64,000 nucleotides of DNA from Litsea cubeba (lineage: Eukaryota > Streptophyta > Magnoliopsida > Laurales > Lauraceae). The stretch covers positions 14,122,087 through 14,186,086 of the forward strand of contig CM022945.1 of the NCBI GenBank assembly GCA_012931725.1, in the 5' to 3' direction. The notes beneath the pieces are model-generated. The model was not told the DNA's origin, searched no databases, and saw only the letters and a program-made list of their open reading frames with translations. Both the position numbers and the translations under genes were made by a program. Below are positions 26,401 through 35,401 of this stretch, piece after piece; the stretch's first letter is position 1; every line of letters begins with the position of its first letter.

Positions 26401-29400
26401 GAGACAAAAATTAAACTAGCAATAATCCACATGAAAACAAAACCATCTATAGAGTCTTTCAGAACCATTTGGAAGAATTGGATGCTACAGAGTGTGAACT
26501 TCTTTCATGCAAACCGGGTGGCATACTGCATACCTGTGGATGTTCTGCATTGAATGGTGGAATACCTACAAGCAGCTCAAAGAGAATTATACCCACAGAC
26601 CACCAATCTGCATTTCTGCCTAAAAACCAAATGTGGAGCAAAAGTAGTCAACAACATGGTTCGAATAATTTCAGTGTGTGGCTTGTATTATTTCCTATCC
26701 TAAAATGGAATTACGAACCATGTCCCATTCCTAAAAGTATCTCTGGTGCCAAATAATCAGGAGTGCCAGCAGCCGATTGTTTTTGGCGCTCTTCTCGTTT
26801 CTGTGATTGCTGTGCTTCAGACAAATGTGGTTCGTCATCTCCAAGTAAAGAGGGGCTAATGACTGGTGGGCCTGATAGATCATCCGTGCTGTTGATAAGA
26901 CCGACCGTAGAGAGGCCAAAATCTGTCAACTGTAACGAGCGGGATTAGAAATTTGTGAGAGGTCACAAGTGTATCATTAATTTTGCTTCACCAAAAATCC
27001 AGGACACAGAAAAGATACAGCAAAACAATAAACCAGTATAAAGAAAATGAGTAAGTAAATAATTAAAACATTGGCAGTTGCATATGAAAATGCATAACAC
27101 TAAATGGAAGTAACAATAACTCCTGTTGACCGGAATTTCATATCCCTTATTAGGCTTACAACCTATTGATACTTGGATAGTTCGATAAAGGCAACATATT
27201 TGTATTGTATTTGCTCTAGTACTCCACTTTTATTTGTGAGATCCCTGCCACCATGTATCCCTTGTGTCTCCCTATCAGTATGTAATATCATGTAAACGTG
27301 AACTGGAAGAGGGTTTGGCCTGTCCTCTGAGGATATCCAACGGTCAACGTAGGCCATCAAAAGGAATAAATCAAAGGGAAAGCAGGGGAAGTAGCAAAAA
27401 GAGAAAAAAAATAAATAGAAATGCCTGTGCACTGTTTAGTGTGCAGAGGCACCAGCCCGTGCACATTGCACAATGTGCACTGAGCAGTGTGGAAGGCATG
27501 GCTGCACGTATGCCTTGCCTCCGAATTTTTCAGCATTTTCTTCAAACAGGATTATTTCTTTCTACCCAGAACTCTATAAATATGTGCCCTTGCAATGGTT
27601 CAAGATCGCAGTCACAATCGCCATTGTGGTTAACCTTGAAAAAAAAACAATACAATGGGACAACATAATCAGGTTTTGTGGCCATTGCAACGTAATTTCT
27701 TTACCCAGAAAATTTTTTAAAAAATATCCCAAAAATTCAGAACATTGGAAAATGCTAGGAAACAATATTTTTTTTCATTAGAAGACTCTACAAACCAAAA
27801 TATTGGTCCCCCTAAGTTAACTCATGTACGTTGTTTAACCTTTGACCATTAAATATGTCAAGTTTAGGCTTTGATATTTAGCCCCATCATTATAATTTAT
27901 AAATTCATCAAGCCCATATATAAAATCCAAATCACTCAAAATAACTATCACCCATCAATTACCTATATGTATTAGCCGATATTTTAAACCATGGTCCTTG
28001 CGCCCACAAGCATTGCATTCTATACACTCTTTAAGCCATCATGCACCTCCTCAAAGTATATAGAACTCCAGCAACTCTCCAAATAAGGAGAAGACAAGGA
28101 ACTATATCATTTCCAGGTCACCTTTGTGCTCTCTTGGGATTGTAAAAGGAACATTGAGAACCTTTGATTTCAGCCTCAGGTTCAACAAAAGTTCAGTGCC
28201 ATTTAACTGAGGCTCAGCATAAATAAAATCAACCATTTTTTAAGATCTTTGTTATTTGGTTTCCACATTATTTGTGCATAACTGTAGTCAGACCTCTGTT
28301 ATATGAAGCCAAATATTCAGCTAATGAAAAATGAGAAGTTAAAGCCAATGTGACTTAAAAGCGCGTACAAGAAGGATGTGTGGAGTTACTAAGAAGGATA
28401 GAATTAAAAATGAATGCATAAGAGCAAAGGTATTGGATTTGGTGGTTTCTATAGAAGAAAAAGATTTATAAATTGAGATGGTTTGAACACATTGATAGAA
28501 AGCTTGTACAGCCCTTAAAAGACGAGTGCAAGGGATACAAAATCAAGGAACTAGAAGGGAGACAATAGCGAAGACTCTGGGTGAAATAGTGAAGAAAAAC
28601 AGGTTAGCATGTGGAGTATCGGAGCACAGCTATTAAAGAGGGTGGAATGGAAGAGCCTGTGATACCCAGATATTTCAAATTAGGCAAGTATCGTATCATG
28701 TTGTAACTGTTTTGCAAGTAAAACCCATGTCCTTGTCATATTCCATGGTGTGTACCCGCCTTTTCCATTCTGTATATGGGTCATCGGGAAGAGCTCAATG
28801 CAAATGCGGCCTGAAGTAGACGAAGATGATGGGTTCGTGATGGAATATTGACTAGTCTGAGTTTAACTTTACCACTGGTAAGAAAATAATAAGTAGAGAG
28901 GATTCTTCACAAATTTTAGGTGTTATCACATAAGGATTCCATAGGAATACTTAAAAAGTCCCAGAGTAGACTGGTACATATAGCGCGCACACACCACAAA
29001 GTAGAGTGAGAGTAAAATGTCAAAGAGGACTATATAAAAATGTAATCTCTCTTATCCTCACTCGATTGATTGAACTTTCCACTTCTATGCATTCTCTCTC
29101 TCTCATGAGAATCATCCTCCCCAGTGTGGAGACAGAAGACTCCTTCAGGAAACACCTCTCATGAGTTAGAGACCTTAAAGAAGGTTATGTAGTAACTCCA
29201 TCCTCCAAACTCCACACAATGCTCACTTTTGATAGGTGGTGAAAATAAAGTCCAAAGATTTACACTCAAATCCAACAAAGTCAATATGAATAGCATGGAA
29301 ATAATAAACTCAGCTCGACCCACATTGACAAAACAGATACATCAATTGTATCATTAACTTAGAAATGCAACTACAAAGCGATATCATGATTTTTAATGTT

Positions 29401-30401
29401 TGAGTTTAGTTTTTAGCATGGAATGAAGGCTGCTCTAAGAAGATTGCAGGCACCATTATGAGATCAACCAACCATCCAGTTATCTAGATAATGAAACTAG
29501 TGAAATTTGAAGTTACATATAAAGATCTTAAATTTTGTTCACTCCGAAATAATTTTCACAAATTATTTAACTTGATTTAGAAATTTTAACTTCTCATAAT
29601 TTAACCTCTGTTAAAGTTCTGTCCAGTCCTACATATGGATTGAAGAACCTTTCAGAACATTACTTAGGATTTCTTCTTCTTCTTCTTTTTTTTTTTTTGA
29701 AAATGTGTGTGCAGACTGCAGAGGGGAGAAGGAAACTCCCACCCATGCATACAAGATGCACATTTCACATATCAACTGAAAAGTTCTTACAACTTTCTCC
29801 ATTAATAAGACAACTGATTGAATTATGTAGATGACCAAGAAACTAGAGCAATTAGATATCGACCTTGATATGACCATTATGAGCAATCAATAAGTTGTCC
29901 GGCTTCAGATCTCGGTGGATCACATTCATGGAGTGCAAGTACTCCAATGCAAGAACCTGAAATCATTTGCCACAGGTAACTTAACTGTGTTGCTATGTTG
30001 CCGACAAAAGAATAGTTCAACAAAACCAAACATATATACATTACAGGCTATAGAAAGAGATGTAATATATCCTTACAACTTCGCCATATATACACGAGCC
30101 ATGTCTTCATCCAAAGATCCTAAGTTTCTCAACAGTGAGTAAAGATCTCCTCCATTCAGATACTCCATGACAAGATAAAGGTTTTCCTACATGTGAAGGA
30201 GTAGAAAATCGGACCTGTAACCATCAAGCATCGCATTTTAGTAAGAAAATGTAATCGCAAGTGCACCGTGTCTCCTTGAAATAGTTAAATTCATGGGACT
30301 TGCTCACCACAAAAGGATTCCGAGCCTGATATTAGGATGTTGCGCTCAGCCAAAATACTCTCCACTGCATTCTTACGAATCATATCAGCCTTTTTAAGAA
30401 C
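17424..30401 (-). CDS. IRE: IRE-like AGC protein kinase, 3' part (5' exons missing)
   Basis: Eleven exons on the minus strand, 5' to 3': 30401-30308, 30214-30077, 29956-29864, 26929-26719, 26619-26534, 22229-22141, 18230-18179, 18094-18038, 17957-17775, 17686-17606, 17513-17424. They encode kinase subdomains from VLKKADMIRKNAVESILAER through HRDLKPDN (catalytic loop) and TDFGLS, a long insert in the activation segment, GTPDYLAPEILLG, DWWSVGIILFELLVGIPPF, and the AGC C-tail ending SFSNFSFKNLSQLASINYD. The C-tail matches plant IRE (INCOMPLETE ROOT HAIR ELONGATION) more than IREH1. IRE acts in tip growth of root hairs. The ATP-binding exon, with its Gly loop and catalytic Lys, and the long N-terminal region are absent. 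The first two exons carry four single-base indels: +1 in 30401-30308 and three deletions in 30214-30077. The nine downstream exons are clean and in phase. The missing 5' part points towards the N gap at 33912, so assembly loss is likelier than a pseudogene. Confidence 0.9.
18852..21959 (+). mobile_element. Non-autonomous Copia-like LTR element with nested LINE
   Basis: Two related LTRs bracket a non-coding interior. The 3' LTR (21720-21959, 240 bp, TG...CA) is preceded by a polypurine tract GAAGGAGAA (21711-21719) in the usual Copia setting AGCTTGAAGGAGAA. The 5' LTR is split: 18852 to about 18912, then an RTE fragment, then about 19703-19887. Its end is followed by TAGTATTATAGC (19891-19902), a decayed form of the initiator-Met primer-binding site TGGTATCAGAGC. 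Shared LTR landmarks are TTTTGGGTTAATG, TCTTTCATTGTACT, CACAATAAATCAGAT and GATGTAGCCCTAAAATTTCA. No gag, protease, integrase or RT motif is visible, so it must have depended on enzymes in trans. A target duplication was not recovered. It is antisense to IRE. Confidence 0.72.
18930..19675 (+). mobile_element. RTE-type LINE 3' fragment nested in the LTR
   Basis: Degenerate C-terminal end of an RTE-type LINE. Frames spell pieces of the sequence downstream of the RT domain, such as GRQKRTWMDVVRIDL, and the end carries the family tail GACAAGGCTTTAATGATGAT. A stretch of about 40 bp (GCATAATAT.GGCCAATTAGG...) occurs twice about 122 bp apart (19178 and 19300), an internal duplication. It is non-functional. 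Confidence 0.7.
22985..23540 (+). mobile_element. RTE-type LINE 3' fragment
   Basis: Longest RTE piece in the window. Translation gives RTATRPAITYGVKCWPIKK and then IRMLRWISRKTKKDR, the region just after the RT core of plant RTE-clade LINEs, and continues with degenerate frames to CCAACCCCAACATAGTCGAGACAAGGCTTTAGTGATGATG. It is truncated at the 5' end, broken by shifts, and antisense to the host IRE gene. Confidence 0.8.
24299..25620 (+). mobile_element. Deleted Ty3/Gypsy-like element with two LTR pieces
   Basis: Two related blocks, 24299-24490 and from 25158, share TGCAGGTTCAAGAG, TGGATTATTTAGAAAAGTTT, AAAGATCTATGGTG and GAAGCATGGA. Just before the second block the sequence CGAGGACAAGTCTTTTCCTAAATGGGAAAGTC resembles the end of a Gypsy polyprotein and its polypurine region, after which an LTR starts with TGATGCAGG. 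The space between the blocks (about 670 bp) is far too short for a full gag-pol, so the interior is largely deleted. The LTR continues into a GAATTT-rich stretch (25355-25475). The 3' end is uncertain. It is antisense to IRE. Confidence 0.55.
25355..25475. repeat. GAATTT-type hexamer-rich low-complexity tract
   Basis: Repeated AATTTGAATTTG / TTTAAATTTGAA units form a low-complexity run, probably part of the Gypsy-like LTR. Confidence 0.6.
25850..26095 (+). mobile_element. RTE-type LINE 3' end
   Basis: About 245 bp matching the end of the other RTE copies: a GATAGTTTGAGCATGTCCAACGC core, the GGCCAAAGAGGACGTGG region, and the tail ATAGTTGGGACAAGGCTTTGATGATGAT. It is broken and non-coding, and antisense to IRE. 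Confidence 0.75.
27459..27480. repeat. Short perfect inverted repeat (9-4-9)
   Basis: GTGCACATT and AATGTGCAC form a perfect 9-bp stem around GCAC, inside a wider GTGCA-rich region (27426-27490) within an IRE intron. It probably marks old transposon sequence; no miRNA-like duplex was recognised. Confidence 0.5.
28350..28680 (+). mobile_element. Diverged RTE-type LINE fragment
   Basis: Weakly preserved frames include RMCGVTKKDRIKNE and LRWFEHI, which are RTE C-terminal landmarks in the correct order. It is strongly diverged from the other copies and antisense to IRE. Confidence 0.55.
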
Positions 30402-30691
30402 CTGCAGAAGATGAGAGGATATTAGTACCTTTGAACTTTGGTTCCTATGCTTATGTTGAGTAGAAGCACAGTTCATTCTTCAATATTTTCTATGAAAGCG
30501 GACAGATAAAATACAGATTTGCTTAGTATCTGGCAAATTTGGATGAGATCAATTGTCATATGCATTATAACATCTCTAAATAATAAGTTAAAAAAATATA
30601 AACATTTTCACATTAAAAAGTAATAGACTGGTAGTTACACAACAAATATTGCAGAACTTATCAGTGTTGTGTGTGTGTGATCATAAAAAAT

Positions 30692-31060
30692 GCACAAAAT
30701 GGATGTAACAGAGATGAGGATGTTGAGGTGGATGTGTGGTAAAACTAGGAAGGATAAAATTAGAAATGAGCAATTTCGAGAGCATTTAGGGGTAGCAACA
30801 ATAGGGGATAAAATTAGAGAAACCCATTTGAGATGATTTGGGCATGTCCAACGTAACGCGGTAAGGAAAAGTTTGGCCATGAAGGTTGATGGCCCACCAA
30901 GGGGAAGGGGTAGGCCAAAGAGAACGTGGATTGAGGTAGTAAAAATAGATATGAAGAAGTATGACTTATCTGAGAATTTGGCTCAAGATAGATCGGAATG
31001 GAGAAACAGATTTCATGTAGCCAACCCCAACATAGTTGGGACAAGGCTTTGATGATGATC
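30692..31060 (+). mobile_element. RTE-type LINE insertion with 12-bp target duplication
   Basis: A 5'-truncated RTE copy of about 369 bp starting GCACAAAATGG. Frames read EMRMLRWMCGKTRKDK, GRGRPKRTWIEVVKID and FHVANPNIVGTRL, and it ends in GGCTTTGATGATG. The direct repeat ATCATAAAAAAT flanks it (30680-30691 and 31061-31072). It is adjacent to an L1 reverse transcriptase fragment on the opposite strand and may sit inside it. It is the best preserved RTE tail here. Confidence 0.85.
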
Positions 31061-31064
31061 ATCA

Positions 31065-31600
31065 TAAAAAATAAGTCAATACTTTTCCAAGAGGACAATT
31101 TCTTATCGATTCTTTCAATAATAGGTTTTCATAACTTCTAGCAAACTTTTCAAAACAACAAGGCAAACCTAAATGTGAAGATGACAGCCTAATGACATCA
31201 CAGCCAAAAGCTTCAGTTATGACTTTAATCAACTCCATATCAACCTGAATCCAGTGAGCTCATTCTTATTCAAAAAAATTAATTTTGCGCCCAGACCAGA
31301 TACCAGATACCCTCAAAATACCAAAATACCAATTTTCACTCTTCAATTGGTCATCGCATCATAAAAGAATCAACAAGTCATCGACCCACTGGAGATGAGT
31401 GACATGAGGAATATTATCACTATTCACCGAAGATGTTTTTGCCGTGATTAAATTCTCTGAAGATGTTTCTGCTAAAAGCTTTTCCCACCAACAAAAGAAG
31501 GGAGATAAAAAAATATTATACCACTCCTCCATTGAAAGGGATATCAGCTTATTACACCTTGACACTTCCAAAAGGACAATGAAATAAAATTTAAAAAAAT
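31065..31600 (-). mobile_element. L1-type LINE reverse transcriptase fragment
   Basis: Minus-strand frames give NSDNIPHVTHLQWVDDLLIL, the RT palm region in which the usual FADD catalytic box is altered to WVDD. After frame shifts they give INFF, ELTG, SSHLGLP and KKLSSWKS, the usual next landmarks of plant L1 RT. The RTE insertion lies directly at its 3' side. It is dead: several shifts and an altered catalytic motif. Confidence 0.75.
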
Positions 31601-31869
31601 CCATATCCACACTTCTTTTTTTTATAACAACCAGATGTGGTTAAAACGCATCCAAACCGGGTTATAGTTCTACCCAGTTACCCAGTTAAAGACTGGGCCT
31701 AGTTGACTCGGTTGAGTTCTTAGTAGACTTGCCGGGTCAGAAAATTTTGATATAATATATATGCCTTGCTTTGTCGATTCATTTACACCGCTTCATCTCC
31801 ACTTCTAAAGGCATGCATAAACTAACATCCACTCATGATTATCCCAAATATCCCTTGCAATAGATACTA

Positions 31870-32740
31870 ATCTTTAGGAAATGGAATTATTAATTTTAGC
31901 CTTATCAATCACATTAAAAGAATCTTCCCCAAAATCTAAATGGCCTGAGAGAACTTTGAAGATCTTCAATACCTCTCACATCAAAATCAACCTCTTGAAT
32001 TCCTTCAACCCACCAAGCTTAAATGTGACTAGAACTTCCCCAAGTTATCTTCGACACTTTTACAATGCTCCAAGGCCTTTACCTCAAGGCTCAAGCTACT
32101 TCATCAACATGAAATTTCAAAAGGAATCGGAGGTTTTCATGGTATATTAAGTTCCTCTTGCTGCTCCCCCCCTTAATGTAGCATCCTATTCAGCCAAGTT
32201 TCTCAGTGGCCAAATCCCTTAAATTCCTTTCTCCCCAGTCACAAAAAAACCAGATGGCTAATTGCTTTAATTGCATCCAAAATATTTTCCTAAAAAAATG
32301 TCCTTTAGATTAAAGACCATGTTATTCCCCTATTACAAAACGACCACATCCCCACTAATGGCACCATTTCTCCACAAAACCATCGCTCTCTTTCCAGAAG
32401 GACATACTTGCCAACTAGGAACAACCTAGAAAGAACCCAATTCACCCTGAACAAGGCAATCACTTTAGACCACACCTTTCTTGTTAAAGAACAGAAAAAG
32501 GAACAAGATGCTCAACAGATACATTCCCAATCTTGCACAGTGAGCATATATGTGATGCATTTTAGAGGCATGATAATCATGACTCTAAGGTTGTCCATTG
32601 TAAGTACTTTCCCAACATCCAGAAAACAATAGGGAAAAACAGTTAAAACCTACAGCGGAACAAGGCTTTCCATATCCCCCACCAAATTCTTTTTATCCGG
32701 CTAGAAGTAATAAAGTGACTTATAATAGACCAACTCCAAC
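31870..32740 (-). mobile_element. L1-type LINE zf-RVT region remnant
   Basis: Minus-strand frames contain KVWSKVIALFRVNWVL and, further on, GERNLRDLATEKLG, which resemble the zinc-finger RVT region that follows RT in plant L1 ORF2. Many stops and shifts are present. It lies upstream of the RT fragment on the same strand although it should lie downstream, so the two pieces are rearranged or come from different insertions. Confidence 0.5.
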
Positions 32741-33452
32741 TCAGACAAGCTCCTCCTAGAAAAAAGACTCCACACCAACTCCTAGCCAATATAAAAAAGC
32801 TAGTTTACATACCATTACAACACACCACCCTATACAATCTAAAAATTCAACTGAAAATACTTACCCCCAACCCTAATTCTCCTCCCAAAAACAGACTCTA
32901 GAATCCATCCCAAGTATAAAGCAACACCATCCAAAAAGATATCAATGGCTCAAAATATACCAAATGACATAACCTTTCACTTTTTTTATGCAAATAATTA
33001 CTTATAATACATGAGTCTTTTAATATATTCATATCAACAAATAGGTCTAACAAAATACCAGTCATCTCGTTTCCATGTCCAATAACAAAATGTGTCTCCA
33101 TGTCCAAGTGACCCTAAACACACATGCAATAGGGATGTGCTCGCCTACTGATGGTTCCCATGGACCAGCCATGCAGATGGCCTTGTGGGGCCCAACTAGG
33201 GCTCCACCAATCATGGGGGAGGTGGGGGATCAGAAGATATGAATGTGACCTACCTGTGTGCAAAGTTTCAAGTCCATTATAAGGCATCACTTTTGTAAGA
33301 TTTCAATCCAATGGTTCAGTGCCATTCAGATTGGTGAAAAAGAGCCAAGCCGGTGACATTCAGGGGATAGTGGTGTGAAATGTTGGATGGACATATGAGC
33401 CCCCAGGTGGGCCCCACACATCTGCCCGTATATGTGGATATGTGTATGTATA

Positions 33453-33475
33453 TATAGAGAGAGAGAGAGAGAGAA
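33453..33475. repeat. (GA)n microsatellite
   Basis: An uninterrupted GA run preceded by a TATATA stretch, in spacer DNA. Confidence 0.9.
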
Positions 33476-33911
33476 TGAGGCAACGCGGATTAACTCTAAC
33501 AATACAGCGTTGAACTTGAGTATTCCAAGAAAGTAGTCTTGAATATGAATAAAAAACTACCATTGTGTCGATTAAAGAAGAGATGTAAAAAATTAAAAAA
33601 AGAAGATGATGATCAAGGCACCAAAGCCTTGAGTGTTAATTTTACCCATAAGATCCTAAAAGTACACATAATTACATTTATAGAAAAGGAAAATGCAAAG
33701 GAGATGAAGCTCCTTTTAAAGAGAATGAACAAAAGACGGTCATTGGCTCCTTCTCCTTTCGTTTACGAGGAACATAACCAAAAGAAATTTTGGGAATTCC
33801 AAATTGAAGTTGTCCTTTTTTTTCAATATTTTCCAAAATGCCTTTCCTTTCCTGTTTTACTTTCTTCTCAGCAAATGTAGTGAAAATTTGGTGGATTGCT
33901 ATTGAAATGTC

Positions 33912-34011
33912 NNNNNNNNNNNNNNNNNNNNNNNNNNNNNNNNNNNNNNNNNNNNNNNNNNNNNNNNNNNNNNNNNNNNNNNNNNNNNNNNNNNNNNNNN
34001 NNNNNNNNNNN
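33912..34011. other. Assembly gap of 100 N
   Basis: Exactly 100 N, the usual placeholder for a gap of unknown length. The 5' exons of IRE (minus, to the left) and of the TBL gene (plus, to the right) are both missing and both would lie towards this point. Confidence 0.98.
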
Positions 34012-34809
34012 TGAAACTGAAAGTACTTTTAACAGGTTTGGAACACCAGAGCCCAGAGACTGGTGATCTCTGACTACTTTGATTTGTAGAGACTGTTCCT
34101 TTTTTATTTTTCATTGTCTAAAATCTAAAATCTCATGACTTGAGGCTACATGAGGTGTTTTTAGCAACATGTAACCATTGGGATAGTCATAACTTCCCGG
34201 TGAAATGGCTCTTCAATGTTGCTAATAATTAGGGAAAATCTCAGTCTTCATGCATTATTTTTAATGATAAATTCCACCAGAACCATTGGGCTCTGTTTGG
34301 TCACATAGTCACATGTGATGGGCTCACATAGGCCAACATGTCCACAGAAACCATGTATATGTACATTTGGTAGAGTTCTTTTCTTTAGTCTGGAGCATGC
34401 AGAAACCCATGTATCAATGCATGAGGTAGAGTCCTTTTCTTCAGTCTAAACAAGATATTACTTGACAGATGCTTTTCCAGTAATTTGTCGAAAAAAATTG
34501 ACTGAAGATTACACTGAGGAGAATTCCTCAATAGTCACAAAAGAATCACAATAAGCCTTTTTGCATCATTCTGTTAGATGGGAGGGCACTTGCAGAGTCG
34601 ATTTTTGTTTGATGACATATCTGAGTCTGTATGAATGTGGAAGCAAAAGAAATGGAGGAAAATCAAGTATGTGAAAGGAAACTTGAAATTGCCAACACAC
34701 TAATAGATCAGTGGTGTTGGCACCTCCCATTTCACATGGACACCCACAGGCAGAGATCGATCCTTGGGTCGTTAGGAAGTAGTCTTACAGCCCTTCACTC
34801 GCTCAATGT

Positions 34810-34812
<3 letters not shown>

Positions 34813-34874
<62 letters not shown>
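34813..34874. repeat. Poly(A) tract of 62
   Basis: An uninterrupted run of 62 A about 800 bp to the right of the N gap. It may be the tail of a retroposed sequence, but no target duplication was found. Its length in the assembly may not be exact. Confidence 0.9.
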
Positions 34875-34877
<3 letters not shown>

Positions 34878-35401
34878 AAAATGGAAAGTGATCAAATCAG
34901 ATAAAAGAGGATGGTAGACCATAAGAGAGTGATTTGATCTCTAGAAGTGGGTTCAAAATTCAACTAATTGTAAAGTTTGACAAGTGATTAGTTAAAAGTA
35001 TAACACATTGTAATGTTGCTGCAAAGCAACTGAATTTTTAAGCATTGCAGGGAAGTATCCTGTAATTATAGATAGATAATCATCATTATTCATTGGCATT
35101 AGCATTTGAGCCTTAAGTAACCCATCAATATGGCGTCAGCTGGAAGATTTCTACTAATAGAAGACTAAACTTACATCCTGAGTCCGCACAATCGACTAAA
35201 GTCAGAATGAGAGCAGGTCTCTTAAAAAAAAAAAAAAAAAGACCTTTAAAAAAAATACTTCTGGAATACAAACTAGTGCTGAATTTCTTTTTTAGTTTTG
35301 TTTCTGTCTCATTAGCTTCTTTCCTGCTAATCCAGTTCGTTTGTGATCTGATTTATCTGAAGTGTGTACTTTTGTTTCCCTCCTTCATACTTAATTTGTA
35401 G

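Noticed and set aside
27430..27490. miRNA precursor
   Set aside because: The stem is only 9 bp, too short for a plant miRNA hairpin, and no known mature sequence was recognised.
33539..33880. 113-aa plus-strand frame next to the gap
   Set aside because: Lys-rich and low-complexity, with no recognisable domain or splice context.
34631..34891. 86-aa frame ending in poly-Lys
   Set aside because: The C-terminus is simply the A62 tract; no known domain and no sign of the missing TBL first exon.
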